A stretch of DNA of 40,822 nucleotides from Sebaldella sp. Lineage in GTDB: Bacteria; Fusobacteriota; Fusobacteriia; Fusobacteriales; Leptotrichiaceae. This document shows positions 34,224-40,822 of the stretch, piece by piece; the first letter of the stretch is position 1, and every line of letters starts with the position of its first letter. The position numbers and the translations under genes were made by a program. Under the pieces are notes generated by a model. That model was given only the letters and a program-made list of their open reading frames with translations, was not told the DNA's origin and searched no databases. Where the stretch lies: positions 1-40,822 of the forward strand of contig JAGOZX010000022.1 of the NCBI GenBank assembly GCA_018058425.1, written 5' to 3'.

Positions 34224-36051
34224 TCTTTTCACCTCTATTTTTCAAAACATCTAATACTAATCCTGTAGCTACTGCATTTTTAGGTCCTTCTATTTCTCTA
34301 ATATTACCTTTTCCTGCTACTATAGAGTATTTACTTAGTTTATCAGTAACTAATTCAGGTATCTCAAAGTCAAGAGCTGAACCACCTACTAATATAACAA
34401 AAGGAATATCTCTTAAATTTCCAGTAGGACTAACAAAATTTAAGGCTCTTATTGCATTCTCTACAAAAACTCTTTCCTTAGCACTTCTTCTAATAACTTT
34501 TATCTTTTCTAATGATTGCTCTCCTGGTATTGGAAGCATTCCCTCATCTTTTAAAACTACAACTCTTGCAAAAACATTTGGATTTAAGGCTTCCTTAAAA
34601 AACTGTACTGTTCCATCTTCATGCCTTATATGAAAAAGGCTTTCTACCTTTGCCAAAGGATAAATTTTTATATCTTCTGCTAGAGTAGAATCTTCTATTC
34701 CTAATTCAGAATTTATAAGCATAGTTACCATATTTCCAGCTCCTGCTAGATGTACAGAAAAGATTTCTCCATGCTTATTTATTATTGATGCATCTGTAGA
34801 ACCTGCTCCCATATCTACTATTGCTAATGGTACATCTGTTCCAGGAGTAGTGAGTGCTCCCATTATAGCCATATTTGCTTCTACTCCGCCTATTTCTACT
34901 TTGACTCCCAGTTCTTTTTCTAATTCTTCTGCTATTATTTGCATTTGCAGTCTGTCTGATTTTACCATTGAGGCTATCCCTACTGCATTTTCCATGGAAA
35001 ACTCATTTGCTAAACCACCTTTTATATCCACTGGTACAAAGGTGTCTACTGCAAGAAGGTCCTGAATAAAGATATCTGCTGGTAATTTTTGTGTTAATAT
35101 AGCCATAGTCTGTCTTACCTTTTCAAACATACCACCTACATTTGTCCCAGGATCTCCTTTTATATCAGTAACACATCTTACATTTTTTACAGCTTCCATT
35201 ATTTTTTCTGCACCATCTTCGATATCTACTTTTATTTTTTTATCTTCTCCAATGATTTCTATGCCTCCCGCAGGAATAATTCTGGCTTTTACATCTCCTT
35301 GTGGTGTTTTTATAACTACTGCTGATCTATTTCCCATCAATGCCCTAGATACAGGCACTATTTTTTTTGTTTCTTCTGGGCTTAGACCAAATACAGTCGC
35401 TATTCCATAAGGATTTGACAGTGTATCTATAACTTTTCCCTGTGCAGCTACTTCTACAGCACATTTCATACCAATTGGTATCTTCTCTATCATCATGACT
35501 TCATCAATAATTGGTATATTAAAGCTCAACCTATTTTGTACCAATACAGCATCATCTTTTTGCATTATTGCACCATTAACATGAATTCCTTTTTCTACTG
35601 CATTATTGAATCCTCTGGCAGCTTCCTCAAAATCTATCTCTTTAGGGACTATTACAATTAAATCTTTATCTGTACCTTGAGTTAATAAGTCTTCGAATCT
35701 AACTGTAATTCCAGATCTTAGTCCTATTCCACTTGGTGTTTTAGGATTATGACCAATCATTGTAGATTCTGTAATTATTGTTTCAGTGATCGTTTCCATG
35801 GCTACATCTCCTATTACAGGTGCAGCCTCATTTATTCTTATTAAACTTAGATCTTTATATTTTAAATCTGATTTTTCCAAAGCCTTTTGCAATGCTCCAA
35901 ATATTCCATGTTTATTTTGAGAAGTACCTTTTATTCCTGTTGTTGGCACAAAAGCACTAGATAAGAATTTGACTTCATTACTAGCAGAAATACTTGCTAA
36001 GGCTACTTCTGTTGTTGAATTCCCTACATCTATTCCCGCTATGTATTTCAT
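34213..36051 (-). CDS. pduG: Diol dehydratase reactivase large subunit
   Basis: ATPase chaperone that reactivates inactivated B12-diol/glycerol dehydratase. Actin-like fold with phosphate motif IAGIDVGNSTTEVALA at the start and VDMGAGSTDASII near residue 405. The central swivelling domain and the C-terminal LVGGSALDFEIPELVTDKLS are typical of DdrA/PduG. 612 aa (PduG 610). SD AGGAGG at 5-6 bp. It follows pduE by 45 bp. Confidence 0.95.
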   Translation of the reverse strand: MKYIAGIDVGNSTTEVALASISASNEVKFLSSAFVPTTGIKGTSQNKHGIFGALQKALEKSDLKYKDLSLIRINEAAPVIGDVAMETITETIITESTMIGHNPKTPSGIGLRSGITVRFEDLLTQGTDKDLIVIVPKEIDFEEAARGFNNAVEKGIHVNGAIMQKDDAVLVQNRLSFNIPIIDEVMMIEKIPIGMKCAVEVAAQGKVIDTLSNPYGIATVFGLSPEETKKIVPVSRALMGNRSAVVIKTPQGDVKARIIPAGGIEIIGEDKKIKVDIEDGAEKIMEAVKNVRCVTDIKGDPGTNVGGMFEKVRQTMAILTQKLPADIFIQDLLAVDTFVPVDIKGGLANEFSMENAVGIASMVKSDRLQMQIIAEELEKELGVKVEIGGVEANMAIMGALTTPGTDVPLAIVDMGAGSTDASIINKHGEIFSVHLAGAGNMVTMLINSELGIEDSTLAEDIKIYPLAKVESLFHIRHEDGTVQFFKEALNPNVFARVVVLKDEGMLPIPGEQSLEKIKVIRRSAKERVFVENAIRALNFVSPTGNLRDIPFVILVGGSALDFEIPELVTDKLSKYSIVAGKGNIREIEGPKNAVATGLVLDVLKNRGEKNEY

Positions 36052-36096
36052 ACTTCCTCCTATTTTTCTGTTTATTCTTTACTTATCTGCTATATT

Positions 36097-36603
36097 TTAC
36101 TCGTCTCTTAATTTTTTTCTATTTTCATATACTTCAGCTGCTTCTCTTACTAGTGCAGCATTTATAGTTGCATTATATTTATTTTCTAATTCATCTGCTA
36201 TTTGCATTAGTTCTACTTTAGATGATCTAAATGGTCTTAATGCATTATATATTTGTAATATTCTTTCATCTGGAATAGTTGTTAATTCTGCTGCTCTTCT
36301 AAAATTTCTAGCAATAGAGTCTCTTCCAGCTGCTTCTGCAACCTGTGCTTGTAATTCTAATGTGTTTGCTGTTATTTTCAAATCATTTATCGTTATACTT
36401 CCATTCATAACATTTTCTAGTGTTATCTCATCTAAAGTTTTATTAGTAGGTGTTTTCACTAAATCTGGTCTTTTACTCCCCAATGGATATGAAGAAACTC
36501 CAATTTTTCCATTACTACCTCCAAGAGGTTGAGTTTCATCATTTTTATCTCTCAAATTATTTATTATCTCTTTTACCATTTTTTCTATAACTACTTCATC
36601 CAT
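36097..36603 (-). CDS. pduE: Diol dehydratase small subunit
   Basis: Gamma subunit of adenosylcobalamin-dependent propanediol (or glycerol) dehydratase. The core KTPTNKTLDEITLENVMNGS, RDSIARNFRRAAELTTIPDE and LRPFRSSKVELMQIADELEN are family features. Residues 1-17 (MDEVVIEKMVKEIINNL) form an encapsulation-type helix. 168 aa, close to PduE (173). SD TAGGAGG. It follows pduD by 10 bp. Confidence 0.94.
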   Translation of the reverse strand: MDEVVIEKMVKEIINNLRDKNDETQPLGGSNGKIGVSSYPLGSKRPDLVKTPTNKTLDEITLENVMNGSITINDLKITANTLELQAQVAEAAGRDSIARNFRRAAELTTIPDERILQIYNALRPFRSSKVELMQIADELENKYNATINAALVREAAEVYENRKKLRDE

Positions 36604-36613
36604 GACTACCCTC

Positions 36614-37294
36614 CTAAGAAAATATAGCTTCTAATTCTACTGGTTTAGAATGAGGAACTACGTGTTCAGTTTCTTTTATGTGTAATATTGCTGCTAAAGC
36701 TTGATATTTTGGTCTTACCATCTGATCATTTTTTACAGGTACAGGATTTGGAGTTTCACCTTTTGCATATTTTGCAGCATTTTTACCAATAGACCTGTAA
36801 GTTTCTAAATCTAATAACGGGCATTGTGGAAATAACTCTAAGTTACTTAAGGGCATTAAATCTGCTTGATGTATCACAGCTGTCCCTTTTGACTGAATTC
36901 CAATCCCTATTTTAGAACCACTTAGCTTTGCAGCATCATGAGCTATAAAACATACATCTGAAGTTCTATTAACTCTGATTATTCTTGCTTTTAGTCCTTC
37001 TTCTTCTATTCCAGCAATTATTTCTTTTAACACTTTATATAATGGAATATGGAGAATAGTTTCTGTTTGATAAGTTCCAAATGCTGGTGCAATTCCTATT
37101 ACCACCTCATCAGATCTTGTCCCCTTTGTTGCAGTCCCTAACTCTTTTAATTTTAACTTACCAGCATCATTATTTAATCCACAAGAAGAAGTTTTATTTT
37201 CTTTGGAATCATAACTGCATTTATCAGTTTCATGCTGAATTTCATTTATAACATTGGCAATTATTTCTCTTAACTGTCTTTCATCAATATTCAT
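36614..37294 (-). CDS. pduD: Diol dehydratase medium subunit
   Basis: Beta subunit of the B12-dependent dehydratase, holding part of the cobalamin-binding interface ([60 protein letters not shown]). Encapsulation peptide at residues 1-19 ([19 protein letters not shown]), then a polar linker to about residue 50. 226 aa, the same as PduD (224). SD AAGGAGG at 6 bp. Confidence 0.95.
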   Translation of the reverse strand: MNIDERQLREIIANVINEIQHETDKCSYDSKENKTSSCGLNNDAGKLKLKELGTATKGTRSDEVVIGIAPAFGTYQTETILHIPLYKVLKEIIAGIEEEGLKARIIRVNRTSDVCFIAHDAAKLSGSKIGIGIQSKGTAVIHQADLMPLSNLELFPQCPLLDLETYRSIGKNAAKYAKGETPNPVPVKNDQMVRPKYQALAAILHIKETEHVVPHSKPVELEAIFS

Positions 37295-37315
37295 ACATTT
37301 CCTCCTTATTATGGA

Positions 37316-38977
37316 TTAAAACGAATCAGGTTTAGTTGCATTTGGAATATCTTTTATTTCATCCCATCTTTCTTCACTCATTCTATAACCTGTTCCTGGG
37401 CCTGCGTAATCATTTAAATCATTTACTGCACTTATTACTTCAAAATCTTTATTAATTATAGCTGATGTATGTAAATAATCACCAGATACTCTTTGTTTTA
37501 ACATATTTAATACACTCTGTGCCACATCTTGATATCCGCTTTTATAAAGAGCTTTCACTACATCTACTCCTGTTATTCCACGACTTATCATCTCTCCTGC
37601 TGACTTTAGATCTTCTACTACATTTCTATCTGGCATATCCTTACTTCCATGCGCATAAGTTGCTGCTGTTACTTCTTCATCCTTTATTTCTGTTAACCCT
37701 AATTCTTTAAATACTGCTTGTAAAACTCTTGCAGCTTTATTTCTCACAACTACTATCTCATCTTCAATTACTGGTCTTAATCCCCCGTCAACTTTTAAAT
37801 CTCTCTGAAGAATATTATAATCATCAAAATCTTCTGCATCAAAGTTTGAACCAGCAAACATATTATCGTAATTTGGTGTAGAACTATAACCTGAGAATAT
37901 AAAATCTGTTCCCGGTATCATCTGCATAAGCATTCTTGCTGTTCTTCTTATATCTGAATGCGAAAAAGTCTGATCATTTCCAGATGCTACTTCTAAATCT
38001 AACATTGTAGTTATTAGATTTTCAGCTAATACAGCTCTAATTCCAGAAGGTACAGCACCAGGTATCCCAATACAACTAATCGAACCATTTTGAAGCCCTT
38101 GAACCCCTGCTCCTCTTGTGATATATATACATCTTGCTTCTAAATAAAGCATTGATTTTCCTTCTGCATAACCCATCTGTACTTCTGAACCAGTTCCAGA
38201 AGTAAATCTCATTTTTAATCCTCTTGAAGCATAAGCTGATGCTAGAAATGATTTAGACCATGGTGTATCATCACCATCAGTAAATACATCTTCTGTACCA
38301 TATACAGATATTGTTTCTGCATACGATGTTAGTCCTCTCATACCTAAAAGTAGCTCTGTTGCTTCTTCTAGGGCACATTGTGTTAGAATTCCACCTCTAC
38401 CTACCTGAGCTCCCACTAATAAAGCTAGAGCATTAAATGGAGCGTATCTTTCCACACCTACTGTAGTTTCTTGTTCAGCAAATCCTCTTACAGCTGCTTC
38501 AGCTGCATCTGCTGCTATCTGTACTGGATTATCCTTTACATTTGTAACATGGCATTGATTTGCCGGAGTTTTTCTTGCTCTCATTTTTTGAAGAGACATC
38601 ATCATTTCTAGCACATTCATAAATCCTAAAACTTCCACTATTTTAGCAGGTGTCATTGCAGTAGTTATTTTTATTAGTTCTGCTCTAGGAACATTTGGAT
38701 CACATAGCATATTAGCTAATTTTTGCGAATCCATTTTCATTACTTCTTCTGATTTTTCTAAATTTATAGAATATCTTGCTATAAAAGTATCTATTGAGTC
38801 AAATTCCTCTTTTTTCTTTCCATCTAGTTCTACTACCTCATTATTAACTATTTTTATACTTGGTTTTGGGTCATTTGGCCCATTCATTGCTACAAAACCA
38901 ACTTCTGGCCATTCAGCAATAAAACCATCCTGATTTACAGGTCTGTTTCTTAGGACTTCAAATCTTTTTGATTTCAT
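37316..38977 (-). CDS. pduC: B12-dependent propanediol/glycerol dehydratase large subunit
   Basis: Catalytic alpha subunit; converts 1,2-propanediol to propionaldehyde (or glycerol to 3-hydroxypropionaldehyde) by a radical mechanism. TIM barrel, 553 aa as in PduC (554). Clear segments: SKRFEVLRNRPVNQDGFIAE at the start, QCHVTNVKDNPVQIAADAAE, EETVGVERYAPFNALALLVG-like stretch near residue 175, SGTGSEVQMGYAEGKSMLYL and FIFSGYSSTPNYDNMFAGSN. Substrate preference cannot be fixed by eye, but the surrounding Pdu shell and PduP favour propanediol. SD AGGAGG. It follows pduB by 22 bp. Confidence 0.95.
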   Translation of the reverse strand: MKSKRFEVLRNRPVNQDGFIAEWPEVGFVAMNGPNDPKPSIKIVNNEVVELDGKKKEEFDSIDTFIARYSINLEKSEEVMKMDSQKLANMLCDPNVPRAELIKITTAMTPAKIVEVLGFMNVLEMMMSLQKMRARKTPANQCHVTNVKDNPVQIAADAAEAAVRGFAEQETTVGVERYAPFNALALLVGAQVGRGGILTQCALEEATELLLGMRGLTSYAETISVYGTEDVFTDGDDTPWSKSFLASAYASRGLKMRFTSGTGSEVQMGYAEGKSMLYLEARCIYITRGAGVQGLQNGSISCIGIPGAVPSGIRAVLAENLITTMLDLEVASGNDQTFSHSDIRRTARMLMQMIPGTDFIFSGYSSTPNYDNMFAGSNFDAEDFDDYNILQRDLKVDGGLRPVIEDEIVVVRNKAARVLQAVFKELGLTEIKDEEVTAATYAHGSKDMPDRNVVEDLKSAGEMISRGITGVDVVKALYKSGYQDVAQSVLNMLKQRVSGDYLHTSAIINKDFEVISAVNDLNDYAGPGTGYRMSEERWDEIKDIPNATKPDSF

Positions 38978-38999
38978 AATTCTTAACTCCTCCTAGTAT

Positions 39000-39695
39000 T
39001 TAAATATATGGCTTAGTGTCAGTTACAGGAACTGAACCCAATTGACCTAAAAGCTTTATTCCTATTTCTCTTGCTGATATTACTGCTTGCTTTACAGCTC
39101 CGGAATCCCCGCTTATACACAATATTACTTCATTACTATAGCTTGTTCCGTGTGATGGTGATGAATATCCAATTACATCCACCGTAGCTGCTTTTACAGC
39201 TGTATCGGCTAAGACAACACCTATTGCAGCCGGACTTGCCACTGTGATGCCAAAAGCTTTCCCCACAGGAGCTCCAAAAGCTTTTTCCAAAGCATAACTT
39301 GCTCTAGCTGTATATTGAAATTCTAAATGTCCAGCTTCATTAGCATAAACATCCCCAAAGGTTCTATCTAATTCACCAAGACAAACCTCTACAGCTCTTC
39401 TAACATCAGATACATCATCAGCTCCAAAAATAATTAAACTTCCATGTCCACCTCCACCTTTAGTATCTCTAGGAAGTTCAATACTTATTACTTCTGCATT
39501 TGTAGCTTTTACAGCCTCATCTGCAGCAAAAATTTGAGGACCAGCTCCTGTACGCGCTCCTACTATTCCCAATGACCTATACCTTGTGTCTACATTCATG
39601 GCCTTTTTTACTTCATCATCTACATTTGCTATGACTAGTCCTATAGTATCCCCTCTTGCTACACCTACAAATTCAGTTATTCCTATTCCTAACAT
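39000..39695 (-). CDS. pduB: PduB trimeric tandem-BMC shell protein (short form)
   Basis: Trimer-forming tile of two fused BMC domains. Typical runs: GITEFVGVARGDTIGLVIAN, SLGIVGARTGAGPQIFAADE and GKAFGITVASPAAIGVVLAD. It is 231 aa, matching Salmonella PduB' (the short form) and lacking the ~37-residue N-terminal extension of full PduB that ties shell to cargo. The start has a good SD (AGAGGTGG) and no open upstream start was seen. It is the first gene of the pdu operon. A usual upstream pduA is missing. Confidence 0.94.
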   Translation of the reverse strand: MLGIGITEFVGVARGDTIGLVIANVDDEVKKAMNVDTRYRSLGIVGARTGAGPQIFAADEAVKATNAEVISIELPRDTKGGGGHGSLIIFGADDVSDVRRAVEVCLGELDRTFGDVYANEAGHLEFQYTARASYALEKAFGAPVGKAFGITVASPAAIGVVLADTAVKAATVDVIGYSSPSHGTSYSNEVILCISGDSGAVKQAVISAREIGIKLLGQLGSVPVTDTKPYI

Positions 39696-39897
39696 TAGTT
39701 TCCACCTCTCTATAACTATTATTTTATAAATTAAGATAAATAACGATAGTTCAAATGCATGACTTTAATGTACAGCTTAGTTTTTCTTTTAGTTTATTGA
39801 TTGCTTATTGATTTTAAAAAAATTGATATGTTTTTAAGTTACTATGAATAAAAGTTGAAGTGTGATTAATTAAATATACTTAATTTCCCATAATCTT

Positions 39898-39925
39898 AGT
39901 TTACCTCATTTCAAGGAAATGTCAA
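39898..39925 (-). promoter_or_regulatory. Proximal pdu promoter
   Basis: Minus-strand TTGACA (39925-39920), 16 bp, TAAACT (39903-39898). The spacer TTTCCTTGAAATGAGG shares TTT.C and AAATGAG at the same positions with the promoter at 31406-31433. Confidence 0.6.
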
Positions 39926-40044
39926 TTTATCTTTTTATTAAGATTTATAATTTAATTTTTTTAATTGGGTATTCTGAATCTTTAAAAGCTTATTTTTAAT
40001 TTTTTGCGTAAATTTGCTCATTTATTTTCTGTTCCTTGCATTAA

Positions 40045-40073
40045 TTTATAACCCAGTTTTTTCTATTTGTCAA
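40045..40073 (-). promoter_or_regulatory. Distal pdu promoter candidate
   Basis: Minus-strand TTGACA (40073-40068), 17 bp, TATAAA (40050-40045): near-consensus sigma70 elements directly after the stop region of the amidase-like gene. It could supply a basal transcript of the pdu operon. Confidence 0.5.
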
Positions 40074-40076
40074 ATT

Positions 40077-40799
40077 CTAATTTCTGGAATTTTTATCATT
40101 TCCAATTTCAATATCTTTATCATCTGACATTATTGGCAAGGTATCTTCATGAGTTAGTATATAGTCTGGAGGAATTAAAAAATAACTAAAATAATCTTCA
40201 TTTTTTTCATTTAATTTTGGATATTTAGAAACCTGTACACATCTGGCTCCTTTTTTACCACCTTGATTTCCACCTAAACAATAATAATATTTTCCATTAT
40301 CAGTTTCGCCAATAACAAATGTTACATGACCATCGCTTCCATATTTTGAATTTTCTGGGTCAATTTCTGTTCCTTTTACATTTTCTCTGACAGCTACTGC
40401 CCCCATAATAGGAGTTTTTATCTTCTTCCAAGGAGAAGCTAGTTTTGATCCTTCCCAGCTCCAAAGCACTGCTCTACATGAATTTTCTGGTATCCTTTTC
40501 TCTTTGGAGGTTTCTGAATTTTTATTATATGAATATTCATAATCATATCCCGCTTGTGCAAAACACCAACTTATAAAGGCTCCGCACCAGTTTATATTAT
40601 CGTCTAATCCTTTTCCATTTGTGGTTGCATTAAAATATTCATCTATTCTCGGATTACTCTTTTTTCCAGAAATAGCACATATTTTTCTTCTTATTTCTTC
40701 AAAAGCATATTTCATCCAAGGAATTCTTTCTATTTCACTGATTGTTTTGATGCTCTTTATTTTATAATAAATATTTTTTCTTATGACTTTTTTCTCCAT
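40077..40799 (-). CDS. Amidase-like protein (TIGR02594/CHAP-like), no signal peptide
   Basis: A papain-like (NlpC/P60-CHAP type) cell-wall amidase fold is suggested by the catalytic Cys segment NINWCGAFISWCFAQAGYDY near residue 75 and the His segment DGHVTFVIGETDNGKYYYC followed by GGNQGGKKGARCVQV. This is the arrangement of the TIGR02594 family of lysin/effector-like proteins. No signal peptide or membrane segment; the N-terminal ~45 residues are basic. The ATG at 40820 is weakly supported, while AGAGGG precedes the ATG at 40799 (240 aa). Its 5' side is at the window edge, so its operon is unknown. Confidence 0.72.
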   Translation of the reverse strand: MEKKVIRKNIYYKIKSIKTISEIERIPWMKYAFEEIRRKICAISGKKSNPRIDEYFNATTNGKGLDDNINWCGAFISWCFAQAGYDYEYSYNKNSETSKEKRIPENSCRAVLWSWEGSKLASPWKKIKTPIMGAVAVRENVKGTEIDPENSKYGSDGHVTFVIGETDNGKYYYCLGGNQGGKKGARCVQVSKYPKLNEKNEDYFSYFLIPPDYILTHEDTLPIMSDDKDIEIGNDKNSRN

Positions 40800-40822
40800 T
40801 TTTATTCCCTCTTTTCTCATTA

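Larger units (their letters stand above)
39696..40076. other. Pdu operon promoter region
   Basis: About 380 bp of AT-rich non-coding DNA with two minus-strand promoters. An inverted repeat AATTAA-N6-TTAATT (39868-39885) lies just after the predicted start of the nearer promoter and could be an operator. No ANTAR hairpin, terminator or cobalamin riboswitch was found in the ~195-nt leader. Confidence 0.6.

Noticed and set aside
1..40822. CRISPR arrays, tRNA/rRNA genes, transposase genes
   Set aside because: No regularly spaced repeats, no tRNA-like cloverleaf sequence and no transposase or integrase frame were recognised in the window.

Overview
The window is about 41 kb of very AT-rich DNA with a strong bias to AGA, ATA and A/T-ending codons. 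It most resembles a Fusobacteriota genome (Fusobacterium/Ilyobacter/Sebaldella type), with a clostridial origin as the alternative. That assignment rests on base composition, protein style and the mixed ethanolamine/propanediol locus, not on a database search.

Left part (1-15.4 kb): housekeeping genes. dinB, a 49-residue ORF and pepD lie on the + strand. They are followed by a secreted protein (-), rnmV with an overlapping lipoprotein gene (+), and a malY-type lyase with an alanine/glycine:cation symporter (-). Next come a recA-recX-plsC-rdgB operon (-), a dapB-dapH-PDZ lipoprotein-TPR operon (-) and a small exported protein (-). Several hairpin terminators and three good sigma70-type promoters can be placed.

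Central and right part (15.5-39.7 kb): one continuous minus-strand bacterial microcompartment (BMC) locus that merges a B12-dependent diol dehydratase (Pdu) pathway with a B12-dependent ethanolamine ammonia-lyase (Eut) pathway. Read in transcription order (right to left): pduB, pduCDE, pduGH, a PduO-C/HbpS-like protein, pduP, a PduA/EutM shell gene, a 439-bp regulatory gap, a second EutM shell gene, eutS, pduV/eutP, a PduK-like shell protein with a nucleic-acid-binding-like tail, a third EutM shell gene, eutE, eutT, pduL, a Eut-associated protein of unknown function, eutN, a stand-alone EutQ-N-like protein, an alcohol dehydrogenase, eutV, eutW, then an attenuator and eutA, eutB, eutC, eutL, eutH, eutQ. 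The two pathways appear to share shell proteins, the phosphotransacylase, the alcohol dehydrogenase and the adenosyltransferase. Each has its own signature enzyme, reactivase and aldehyde dehydrogenase.

Regulation can be read from the DNA. Two leaders carry the EutV (ANTAR) hairpin AGCAANGRRGCUY, whose 3' arm overlaps the 5' arm of an intrinsic terminator. They lie before the second EutM gene and before eutA, so EutW/EutV should control both by antitermination. The pdu promoter and the promoter of the antiterminated shell segment share a conserved spacer sequence, which suggests a second, common input. No cobalamin riboswitch was seen. The extreme right holds a cell-wall-amidase-like protein (TIGR02594-like) without a signal peptide.
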